Below, piece by piece: positions 1-5,878 of a stretch of 18,067 nt of DNA. How positions within the stretch are numbered: position 1 is the stretch's first letter; the number at the start of each line of letters is the position of its first letter. This DNA comes from Terriglobia bacterium (GTDB taxonomy: Bacteria; Acidobacteriota; Terriglobia; UBA7540): contig JASHTR010000043.1 in assembly GCA_030040455.1 (NCBI GenBank), positions 1-18,067 of the forward strand. Direction: 5' to 3'. The notes under the pieces were generated by a model. The model saw nothing but the letters and a program-made list of their open reading frames with translations. It searched no databases and had not been told where the DNA came from. Made by a program: the position numbers and the translations under genes.

Positions 1-1
1 G

Positions 2-1585
2 GCTTTGCTCTTCAGGATTTTTGGCAGCTCGATGCTCGTGGTCCGAACCGCGCTTGCTGTCTACGGAGGCTTGTTTTCGGTCTTCACCTATTTGCTGGCG
101 CGTCGCGTTTGCTCGCGATGGTGCGCATTGCTGACGGTGTATCTTCTTACGATCACGTGCCTGCCGTGGCGGTTCATGGCGCTGCATAATTGGGATAGCA
201 CGCTGTGGGTGTGCGCGGCGATCTACTGCGCCGTCCGGTGGTTGGAAGCGGTGGCGGACCGGCAGGCAGCAGGCAGCAGGCGAAAGGCGGAGGTAGCGCA
301 GAGTTTCCCGCCTTTGGAAACTCTGCGGCCTCTCCCGGAATCCCTCGAGAAAAGCCGCAGACTTCGAAAAGCGCGAAGCCTGCGCGTCTCTAGTCTCTTG
401 TCTCTTTCGCCTCGTCTCTGGTCTCCCTCGTGGTGGGCGTTGGCGACGGGAAGCTTTGCGTCAATAACGGTCCTTTTCGAGCAGTCGAAAGGGGCGGGGC
501 TGATTCTGGGCTTTGTCCTGGGCATTGCCCTCGTCACGCTCCTTGGCCGCGGCAGAATCTGGCTCGGCGCGAAAGATTGGAGCGCCCTTGGCGCAGGTCT
601 TCTGTGGCCTCTTGTCCTCACGCTCGCTTATTTCGCGGCCCATCACGCTTTGCACCCGATGCTGGTGGACTGGTTCTGGCCTTTTCACCATTACACGAGC
701 GTGAATCGCGTGCCGTATGGTTATCAGGATTGGTCCAGCGTTTCCCGAAAAGAAATGTTTTATTCTGGGTCGTTAACCACAAGGCTGGTAACGCTGCTGA
801 CGGTGAGCCCTTGCTTTGTGATTCCCGTGCTGCCGATTGTTGCCGTGGTGCTTTTGGGGTACTGGGTATTCGGAGCAAGGCGAGGAATGCTCGCGCCGGA
901 GCGAGCCGCCCATTATATTCTTGTCTGCTCCAGCGTGGCCGGGCTGCTGATTTCCGTGATTCTGGTCCGGGCAAATATAATTCACTTCGTCTATCTCGCT
1001 CCGATCTTCTACCTGGTCCTTGCCTGGCTCATGGACGGCGCCGATATTCACGGAAGGCTTGTGACCGCGATGAGGCCGCTGGTGACGATCCTGATCCTCG
1101 TCGCCTTCACGGCCGTGGGGATGGCGTTCGTGGTGAGGAATCGAAGCGGCCACGAGCGAATCAAGACCCGCCGTGGATGGGTGACCGCTCCAGCGGCGGA
1201 TACTGTGGTTCAATACACTCAGGCTCACGTCGCCGCCGGCTCGAAGATTCTTGTTTATCCATACCTGCCGCTTTATTACTACCTGACCGCAACTTACAGT
1301 CCCACCCGCTTCGAATACCTGCAGCCGGGCATGAACACCCGCAAACAGGATGAAGAAGCGATCCGCGAAGTCGAGACCAGCCGCGCGCGCGTGGTGCTCT
1401 TTGAGCCGGGTTTCGATGAGAAGATTGCCGCCTCGTGGCCGAATACGCCAATGGGATTTATCGCCAACGACCCGGTAGGCGACTATATCCTGGCGCATTA
1501 TCGTTCGTGCAAGGTTCTGCAATCGGCAGGTGGCTGGCGATTCCTGTTTATGATCCGAAACGGGCTTGCATGCCCGAAAAAATAA
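2..1585 (+). CDS. Polytopic membrane glycosyltransferase (GT39/ArnT-like), 5'-truncated by window edge
   Basis: The reading frame is open to the window edge, and the first possible start, a TTG at 5, is simply an internal leucine, so the true N-terminus is missing. What remains (about 527 residues) is mostly hydrophobic helices: several segments in the first 80 residues, then after a polar insertion from about residue 140 to 385. The C-terminal ~140 residues are soluble-looking, with a YLPLYYYLTATYSP stretch. This arrangement fits lipid-linked-sugar glycosyltransferases of the PMT/ArnT/GT39 type, which transfer sugars on the periplasmic side. The N-terminal acidic catalytic motif expected in that family lies outside the window, so activity cannot be judged. 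Residues about 86-142 are unusually Arg/Ser-rich and are encoded by repeat-like DNA (separate entry). Function is by general architecture only; O-antigen ligase-like or unknown membrane proteins are alternatives. Confidence 0.6.
   Translation, partial: ALLFRIFGSSMLVVRTALAVYGGLFSVFTYLLARRVCSRWCALLTVYLLTITCLPWRFMALHNWDSTLWVCAAIYCAVRWLEAVADRQAAGSRRKAEVAQSFPPLETLRPLPESLEKSRRLRKARSLRVSSLLSLSPRLWSPSWWALATGSFASITVLFEQSKGAGLILGFVLGIALVTLLGRGRIWLGAKDWSALGAGLLWPLVLTLAYFAAHHALHPMLVDWFWPFHHYTSVNRVPYGYQDWSSVSRKEMFYSGSLTTRLVTLLTVSPCFVIPVLPIVAVVLLGYWVFGARRGMLAPERAAHYILVCSSVAGLLISVILVRANIIHFVYLAPIFYLVLAWLMDGADIHGRLVTAMRPLVTILILVAFTAVGMAFVVRNRSGHERIKTRRGWVTAPAADTVVQYTQAHVAAGSKILVYPYLPLYYYLTATYSPTRFEYLQPGMNTRKQDEEAIREVETSRARVVLFEPGFDEKIAASWPNTPMGFIANDPVGDYILAHYRSCKVLQSAGGWRFLFMIRNGLACPKK
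261..430 (+). repeat. Repeat-like insertion read in frame inside the glycosyltransferase gene
   Basis: This stretch combines a GGCAGGCAGCAGGCAGCAGG direct repeat (261-280), a perfect 12-bp inverted repeat (297-308 with 316-327, 7-nt loop), a second hairpin of 10 bp with one wobble (357-366 with 374-383, also a 7-nt loop), and a pyrimidine tract with GTCTCT at 386, 393, 400 and 414 plus GTCTCC at 421. It contains no stop in the gene's frame and separates two hydrophobic, family-like segments. Structure of this kind is typical of intergenic palindromic elements, so it looks like an element that inserted in frame and is now translated. The exact borders are uncertain. Confidence 0.5.
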
Positions 1586-1771
1586 TTCACCCCGGAGGAA
1601 AAACCAAGGGAAAAAGTAGAAAATTGAAGGGCATCGGTAGCCGGCGCTTGAATTTTCTAGCCCTCAGGATCCAGCAAACACATGCCAAGGAAGTTCCGGG
1701 CGACTTGAAGCGCGGAAAATCGGCAGCAGCACTCAAGCGTCTTCATGTCTGTAGCTCACGCTTTCTTCATG

Positions 1772-1790
1772 TTCTCTGTGTCCTCTGTGG
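1772..1790. repeat. Partial copy of CCACAGAG-type interspersed repeat
   Basis: The sequence TTCTCTGTGTCCTCTGTGG is the reverse complement of a motif closely resembling 2790-2820 in this window (CCACAGAGGGCAC and the following purine-rich bases). Short repeats of this type occur scattered in many soil-bacterial genomes. This copy seems to be a half-element. Confidence 0.45.
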
Positions 1791-1889
1791 CGAACTCCCT
1801 TCTGGTGAGTCCAGTGTTACCAATCGTATTCACTCCCCGTTCTTCAAGTGTTAACCACCACGTGCGCGGGTCAGCCGCGGCGGCCGTGT

Positions 1890-1904
1890 TGGCACTCATT
1901 TAGC
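1890..1904 (+). promoter_or_regulatory. Sigma-54-like -24/-12 motif (distal candidate)
   Basis: TGGCAC, five bases, then TAGC gives the invariant GG and GC with exactly ten bases between. The -24 half matches the TGGCAC consensus fully; the -12 half differs from TTGC at one base. It lies about 300 nt before the first pilin, which would give a long leader, so it is the weaker of two candidates. Confidence 0.22.
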
Positions 1905-2103
1905 GCCCAACCGCACGCAAGAACCGCCTACTAGAATATTAATTCCCCATTCTTGCCTAGCCAAAGATCGCGTAACTAGCTGATTTTATTGAAAAAACAT
2001 GAGCCGTGCCCAGCCGCGGCAACTCCACGCTATGGTTAATAAATAGTTAATGCTTGAGTATGGAACTAGGTTTGCTAGAGAAGTGAGGCGTGGGTGCAGG
2101 GTT

Positions 2104-2119
2104 TGGTCCGGCGATTGCT
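2104..2119 (+). promoter_or_regulatory. Sigma-54-like -24/-12 promoter candidate for flp1
   Basis: TGGTCC, five bases, TTGCT: GG (2105-2106) and GC (2117-2118) are ten bases apart, the -12 half matches TTGCW fully and the -24 half matches 4 of 6. A start about 12 nt downstream would give a leader of roughly 75 nt to the flp1 ATG. Pilin genes in several phyla use sigma-54; here this is inferred from the motif alone, and no enhancer-binding protein gene is in the window. Confidence 0.35.
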
Positions 2120-2206
2120 CCTAGCAAGGCCGTTCGGATTGCCCGGCCTGTGCGAATTTAAGCTGGAGCGATTCAGGACACTAAACTAATTAGGGAGGAC
2201 ACAAAA

Positions 2207-2392
2207 ATGGAGTTGATTACGAACGCGCTTACCAGCCTGCACCGCGAGGAATCAGGCCAGGGATTGGTGGAGTACGTGTTAATCATCGCTCTGGTTGCTT
2301 TAGCGGCAACTGCCGGAATGAGCAGCCTGGCCAGCTCGATCAACAGCGCGTTTTCAAGGGTTGGCGTTATTCTCGGCAGCTACATCAGCTAG
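2207..2392 (+). CDS. flp: Flp-type pilin 1 (prepilin, Flp/Fap family)
   Basis: This is a 61-residue prepilin of the Tad pilus. A short hydrophilic leader ends at Gly17, followed by QGLVEYVLIIAL, so the expected CpaA cleavage is G17|Q18 with Glu at mature position +5 and Tyr at +6, the Flp signature. The single helix (about residues 20-45) forms the fibre core; the mature protein would be 44 residues. An AGGGAGG Shine-Dalgarno lies about 9 nt before the ATG. It is the first gene of the tad series and is followed by a second, 80% identical pilin (49 of 61 positions). A G8 run and a GC-rich hairpin follow the stop codon. The family assignment is secure; which copy is the major pilin cannot be told. 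Confidence 0.93.
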   Translation: MELITNALTSLHREESGQGLVEYVLIIALVALAATAGMSSLASSINSAFSRVGVILGSYIS

Positions 2393-2434
2393 TTCTCGCT
2401 TTGGGGGGGGAACACGCGGGGAGGAGCCGGCGAA

Positions 2435-2458
2435 GCCGGGCAGGGTAACTTGCCCGGC
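2435..2458 (+). terminator. GC-rich hairpin after flp1 (processing, stabilising or weak termination site)
   Basis: A perfect 8-bp stem GCCGGGCA (2435-2442) pairs with TGCCCGGC (2451-2458) around an 8-nt loop. No T-run follows, so it is not a classical intrinsic terminator. Placed right after a pilin gene, it may protect the 3' end of an abundant pilin transcript or cause partial termination. The same structure recurs after flp2. Confidence 0.4.
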
Positions 2459-2510
2459 CCGCGGGCTTGTCCCATGAGATAACACTACAAGAATGGAGAG
2501 CGAAGAAAAT

Positions 2511-2696
2511 ATGGAGTCAATCATAAACGTGCTTACGAGCTTGTACCGTGAGGAATCAGGGCAAGGCTTGGTTGAGTATGTGTTAATCATCGCCTTGATT
2601 GCGTTGGCGGCAACTGCAGGGATGGGCACTCTGGCAAGCTCGATCAACAGCGCGTTTACAAGGGTTGGCAGCCTTCTCGGCAAATACGTCAGCTAG
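2511..2696 (+). CDS. flp: Flp-type pilin 2 (prepilin, Flp/Fap family)
   Basis: This is the second tandem Flp prepilin, 61 residues from the ATG at 2511. An in-frame ATG at 2493 would add six residues, but only 2511 aligns with the start of flp1 and it has GGAGAG about 10 nt upstream. The processing site is again SG|QGLVEY with Glu+5 and Tyr+6. It differs from flp1 at 12 positions, mostly conservative, with the functional changes clustered in the C-terminal surface part (Ser/Gly at 39, Val/Ser at 54, Ser/Lys at 58). Two near-identical pilins could be major and minor subunits or simple dosage copies. Confidence 0.92.
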   Translation: MESIINVLTSLYREESGQGLVEYVLIIALIALAATAGMGTLASSINSAFTRVGSLLGKYVS

Positions 2697-2740
2697 TTTT
2701 CGGTTTTGGAGGGGAGAAACACGCGGGGAGGGACCGGCGA

Positions 2741-2766
2741 GGCCGGGCGAGGCGAGTTGCCCGGCC
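2741..2766 (+). terminator. GC-rich hairpin after flp2
   Basis: GGCCGGGC (2741-2748) pairs perfectly with GCCCGGCC (2759-2766) around a 10-nt loop. It is followed by the palindrome GCCCGCGGGC (2764-2773) and a short T4 (2776-2779). It is the counterpart of the hairpin after flp1 and could give partial termination or transcript stability, keeping pilin mRNA more abundant than the assembly-gene mRNA. Confidence 0.45.
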
Positions 2767-2789
2767 CGCGGGCGCTTTTGAGGGATTTA

Positions 2790-2893
2790 CCACAGAGGGC
2801 ACAAAGAGCGCAGAGAAAATTCGGCATGACGTATTCGAATTTTCTTACATCATCGGAGTCTCTTTGAGTTTTTCCTCGTGCCCTCTGCGGTGG
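2790..2893. repeat. CCACAGAG-type imperfect palindromic element before cpaA
   Basis: CCACAGAGGGCAC (2790-2802) is matched, in inverted form and with a 3-nt difference, by GTGCCCTCTGCGGTGG (2878-2893). Inside, AGAAAATT (2814-2821) pairs with AATTTTCT (2838-2845). The right arm ends ten bases before the cpaA ATG and touches the GGAAAAG that serves as its ribosome site. It belongs to the same family as the fragment at 1772-1790. Confidence 0.5.
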
Positions 2894-2902
2894 AAAAGAT
2901 CT

Positions 2903-3436
2903 ATGGAAAGCTATCTTCTGATCGGCGCGTTGGTCCTGGCCACAACGGGAGCCGTCGAAGACGTGCGCGCCCGGCGGATCCCAAACCGGCTGACCTACGG
3001 CGGCATCATTGCGGCCCTGGGATTTCGGACGTACTGGCTAGGCTGGCATGGGTTGGCTCAGGGCGTGGGAGGATTGCTCGCCGGAGGGGGAGTGTTTTTC
3101 TTGTTTTTCCTGGTGCGCGGAATTGGTGCCGGCGACGTAAAGCTGATGGCGGGGGTGGGCGCGTGTGTGGGCACTTGGCCAGCGGTGCTGGTGATGGTTT
3201 ACACGGCGTTTGCCGGTTTAGGGATCGCGGTTTATTACATGGTATTTTACGGCAGGGTTGGCAGCACGTTGGCGAACGTCGGCGAGCTGCTTCGTTTTCA
3301 CGTGACTTCCGGCGTGAAACCTCACCCGGAGATTAACTTGCAAGACACCAGCACGATCAAAATGCCCTATGGCCTGGCGATCGCAATGGGAACGCTCTTT
3401 CTTTTTGCCTCATCGGCGCCTTATTTCCGGGGGTGA
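2903..3436 (+). CDS. cpaA: Prepilin peptidase CpaA/TadV (A24 aspartyl protease)
   Basis: This 177-residue inner-membrane aspartyl peptidase cleaves the leader of the Flp prepilins. Both catalytic aspartates are visible: Asp20 in the EDVRARRIPN segment after the first helix, and Asp78 in the GxGD motif (GAGDVKLMAG). About five hydrophobic segments are present. The size suits the TadV/CpaA group, which lacks the N-methyltransferase domain of PilD. The start at ATG 2903 was chosen because the upstream in-frame TTG (2864) would translate the repeat element; GGAAAAG lies about 5 nt before the ATG. Its stop codon is inside the ribosome site of cpaB, implying coupling. Confidence 0.9.
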   Translation: MESYLLIGALVLATTGAVEDVRARRIPNRLTYGGIIAALGFRTYWLGWHGLAQGVGGLLAGGGVFFLFFLVRGIGAGDVKLMAGVGACVGTWPAVLVMVYTAFAGLGIAVYYMVFYGRVGSTLANVGELLRFHVTSGVKPHPEINLQDTSTIKMPYGLAIAMGTLFLFASSAPYFRG

Positions 3437-3442
3437 TTTACG
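3429..3442 (+). promoter_or_regulatory. Strong Shine-Dalgarno in front of an apparent ACG start codon (cpaB)
   Basis: GGGGGTGAT (3429-3437) matches the anti-16S consensus GGAGGTGAT at 8 of 9 positions and includes the cpaA stop TGA (3434-3436). Six bases after the G-run lies ACG (3440-3442), in frame with cpaB and exactly where a start is expected. No ATG, GTG or TTG lies in frame between the cpaA stop and TTG 3473, and that TTG has no ribosome site. An ACG start, or a T-to-C change or sequencing error of an ATG, is the best reading. Confidence 0.6.
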
Positions 3443-4279
3443 GATACCAGAAGAATCTTAACGGCATTAGTATTGGCCATCATCATCGCCGGAAGCCTGA
3501 CCTTCTTCGTGTACAGCCGGTTGCGGCGCAACGCCGCGCACCCGCGGTTAACCCACGTTGTAGCTGCTGTGAGGAGCATCCCCGAAGGCATCGCGCTCAC
3601 CTCGGACGACGTGACGCTGATCGATTGGCCGGCGGAGGTTCCTCTGCCCGGTTCATACACCAAAATCTCGGATGTAGTGGGGAAGCCGCTCATTTACCCA
3701 TTGGGCGCGAAAGAGCCGGTGCTCGAGCGCGACCTCGGTGTAGAGGGATCGGGCATTGGCCTTTCGGTGAAGATACCGGAAGGAATGCGGGCGACCTCGG
3801 TTCGCACCAACGAAATCACCGGCGTCGCGGGCTTTCTCTACCCGGGATCGCATGTGGACGTGTTGGCAACGTTTACTGTGCCGGGCACTCCTGGTCCCGT
3901 GACCCAAACCATTTTGCAGAATGTCGAGGTGCTGACTGCGGGCGAAAAGGTTGAGCCGGACCCGAGCGGCAAGCCGCAGACGGTGAACGTGGTAACATTG
4001 CTTCTCAACGCCCAGGATTCCCAAAAATTGTTGCTGGCCAGCACCCAGGGCTCGATCCAGTTTGTTTTGCGCAATGGCGCGGATCAGGGCAAGGAGAAAG
4101 TCGAGCCCACCCGGCTCGGCGAATTAGTCACGGGGCAAGCTCAGCCGACGCCGGCAGCAGCGCATCCGCGCAAAGCGGCGAAGCGGCGCGGGGGAATGCA
4201 CGCTGCCCCAATGCCGCCCCCGCAGGTTTACGTCCTCGAAGTGATTCAAGGAGATAAGCGGAGTACAACGAAGTTCTAG
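3440..4279 (+). CDS. cpaB: Tad pilus assembly protein CpaB/RcpC (SAF domain)
   Basis: This periplasmic, inner-membrane-anchored protein is thought to stabilise or gate the CpaC secretin. From ACG 3440 it is 279 residues: a (M)DTRRILTALV start leading into one membrane helix (about residues 5-25), a SAF-like domain (about 38-100) and the RcpC/CpaB domain (about 105-225, including TQTILQNVEVLTAGEK). The tail is Ala/Pro/Lys-rich (about 235-265) before a short hydrophobic segment. The alternative TTG start at 3473 would remove the positively charged leader and shorten the helix, and has no Shine-Dalgarno, so it is disfavoured. The gene follows cpaA in the same frame with 3 nt between that stop and the ACG. 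A repeat element separates it from cpaC. Confidence 0.87.
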   Translation, partial: TDTRRILTALVLAIIIAGSLTFFVYSRLRRNAAHPRLTHVVAAVRSIPEGIALTSDDVTLIDWPAEVPLPGSYTKISDVVGKPLIYPLGAKEPVLERDLGVEGSGIGLSVKIPEGMRATSVRTNEITGVAGFLYPGSHVDVLATFTVPGTPGPVTQTILQNVEVLTAGEKVEPDPSGKPQTVNVVTLLLNAQDSQKLLLASTQGSIQFVLRNGADQGKEKVEPTRLGELVTGQAQPTPAAAHPRKAAKRRGGMHAAPMPPPQVYVLEVIQGDKRSTTKF

Positions 4280-4304
4280 GAGGATGCTGAAAAGCCTCAA
4301 AGGC

Positions 4305-4409
4305 TGTCATCCCTTCGTGGTGCTCAGGGCAGGCTCTGAGGAGACGAAGGATCTCGATGTGTACCGGGTTCTCCAAATACAGGGATGCTTCGCTTTGCTC
4401 AGCATGACA
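4305..4409. repeat. Degenerate TGTCAT...ATGACA palindromic repeat between cpaB and cpaC
   Basis: This 105-bp element is bounded by TGTCAT and GCTCAGCATGACA. It shares CTCAGGGCAGGCTCTGAG (4323-4340) with the reverse complement of 17227-17244 without mismatch, and AAATACAGGGATGCTTCGC (4375-4393) with the reverse complement of 17150-17168 with one mismatch. It is therefore a shortened, inverted relative of the element at 17125-17292. It carries an ATG (4385) that opens a false MLRFAQHD extension of the cpaC frame. Confidence 0.7.
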
Positions 4410-4468
4410 TACCCAGAGAGGTTTTCGGCAACCTCCCAAGTCAGGGGCCGGGCGCCAGGATTAAAGAT

Positions 4469-5872
4469 ATGAAAAATATGGATCGGTTCAAGGGACTCAT
4501 TGGTTTGCTTGCTATTCTCAGTCTGGCAGTGGCGAGCGGGCTGGGGGCGGACGCTGCTTCGGCACCGCAGTCGCTTCACGTGCTGTCGGGCCGGTCGGTC
4601 GTGATTAACGTTCAGGTGCCCCTGAAGCGTGTTCTGGTGAGCAACCCCGTGGCCATCGATGCGGTGCCCACCACGCCAACCCAGTTGGTGGTGGAAGGCA
4701 AGCAGGCTGGAGAGAGCAGCCTGATCATGTGGGATGAAGCGGGCAACTCCCGCATGTTGGACGTGACGGTGGACCAAGACGTGAGCGGTTTAAGGGCGGC
4801 GATCGAGCAGGCGTACCCGAATTATGACATCCGGGCGGAGGCGGATGGGGGACGCGTGATTCTCTCCGGCACGGTGCCCGACAAGGCGGCGATGGATGAT
4901 TTGACCAAGATGGCCACCCTCTATTCAAAAGACGTGGTCGACTCGATGACCTTGCCCACGCCTGCACACCTGCGCGAGATCCTGCTGGAGGTGAAGGTTG
5001 CCGAGATTGACCGCACCAAAATGAATCAGTTTGGGTTCAATATTCTTAGTACGGGGGCTGGCAACACGCCGGGTGCGATTTCAACCCAGGAGTACGGTCC
5101 TGCGTCAGGCTCGGGCGGGTCGCCGCTGAACCTTACCGGAACGATCGGGGCCGCGACGACCGGAACGAGCACGACGTTTGGCCTGTCGAATCTTCTGAAC
5201 ATCTTTCTCTTCCGACCGGACCTTAACCTGGGCGCTACCATCGAGGCGCTTCAACAACGGAATATACTTCAGATTCTGGCAGCGCCGAACTTGATGGCGA
5301 TGAGCGGCCAGCCGGCCAGCTTCCTGGCCGGCGGTGAATTTCCTTTTCCGGTGGTTCAAGGAGGCGTAAACATTGGGGCGGTGACCATCCAATTCCGGCC
5401 GTATGGCGTTCATCTGGATTTCACCGGCTATGTCGAACCCGACAATACCATTCGACTGAAAGTGTCCTCCGAGGTGAGTACGCTGGATTACACGAACGCG
5501 GTGACCATCTCCGGTTTTACCATCCCGGCCATCGCCACGCGCCGGGCGGGAACGGTGGTGGAGTTGAGGGATGGACAGTCCTTTGGAATCGCCGGGCTTC
5601 TGGACCAAAGGGTCACGGATGAGTTCAGTAAAATTCCGGGCATTGGTGACGTGCCGATCCTGGGTAAGCTCTTTCAGTCAAAGTCAGTCCAGAAGACGCG
5701 GAGCGAGCTCGTCATCCTGGCAACGCCGCACATCGTCGATCCGGTGCGGACGGGGAAAGCGATGAATGCACTCCCGAAACCGGCGACGCCGTACATGCAG
5801 CCGGACAAGTTTGATCGAGGTGTGCCCGGAAACAAGCATGTGAATCAGCAGCCGCAGCCTCCCGGCGAATGA
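4469..5872 (+). CDS. cpaC: Tad pilus outer-membrane secretin CpaC/RcpA
   Basis: This 467-residue secretin forms the outer-membrane channel for the pilus. A signal peptide covers about residues 1-31 (MKNMDRFKG, then a hydrophobic core, then GADAASA). An N-terminal pilus-assembly domain (about 35-105) is followed by a BON-like part (about 105-160) and a Gly/Ser/Thr-rich linker (about 193-237). The secretin domain spans about 250-423, with LAAPNLMAMSGQPASFLAGG and the late IPGIGDVPILGKLF motif. The frame is open back to ATG 4385, but those 28 residues come from the repeat element; ATG 4469 has AGGA 8 nt upstream and directly precedes the signal peptide. ATG 4478 is a possible alternative. No pilotin (TadD/RcpB) gene is seen here. 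Confidence 0.92.
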   Translation: MKNMDRFKGLIGLLAILSLAVASGLGADAASAPQSLHVLSGRSVVINVQVPLKRVLVSNPVAIDAVPTTPTQLVVEGKQAGESSLIMWDEAGNSRMLDVTVDQDVSGLRAAIEQAYPNYDIRAEADGGRVILSGTVPDKAAMDDLTKMATLYSKDVVDSMTLPTPAHLREILLEVKVAEIDRTKMNQFGFNILSTGAGNTPGAISTQEYGPASGSGGSPLNLTGTIGAATTGTSTTFGLSNLLNIFLFRPDLNLGATIEALQQRNILQILAAPNLMAMSGQPASFLAGGEFPFPVVQGGVNIGAVTIQFRPYGVHLDFTGYVEPDNTIRLKVSSEVSTLDYTNAVTISGFTIPAIATRRAGTVVELRDGQSFGIAGLLDQRVTDEFSKIPGIGDVPILGKLFQSKSVQKTRSELVILATPHIVDPVRTGKAMNALPKPATPYMQPDKFDRGVPGNKHVNQQPQPPGE

Positions 5873-5878
5873 GTCACG

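Larger units (their letters stand above)
1586..2206. other. 621-nt region without a supported gene, upstream of the pilus locus
   Basis: An open frame runs to 1854 in another phase of the preceding gene, but its sequence has no recognisable features and it ends in a repeat fragment, so it was not called. The region holds a short copy of the CCACAGAG repeat family (1772-1790), two sigma-54-like motifs (1890-1904, 2104-2119), and an AT-richer part around 1930-2070. It is probably the control region of the flp/tad operon. No convincing terminator for the upstream glycosyltransferase gene was found. Confidence 0.5.
2191..2780 (+). repeat. Tandem duplication of the flp unit (gene plus downstream hairpin region)
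   Basis: The two units (about 2191-2480 and 2490-2780) share the pilin coding sequence and also the stretch after each stop: ACACGCGGGGAG, then a GCCGGGC hairpin, then TTGCCCGGCCCGCGGGC. The similarity outside the coding part shows that a segment with its 3' hairpin was duplicated, not only the gene. Confidence 0.7.

Noticed and set aside
773..1522. 249-codon minus-strand frame opposite the glycosyltransferase
   Set aside because: Antisense shadow with no domain-like pattern or ribosome site.
1435..1854. 139-codon open frame overlapping the glycosyltransferase end
   Set aside because: No ribosome site, no domain-like sequence, overlaps a better gene, and ends in a repeat fragment.
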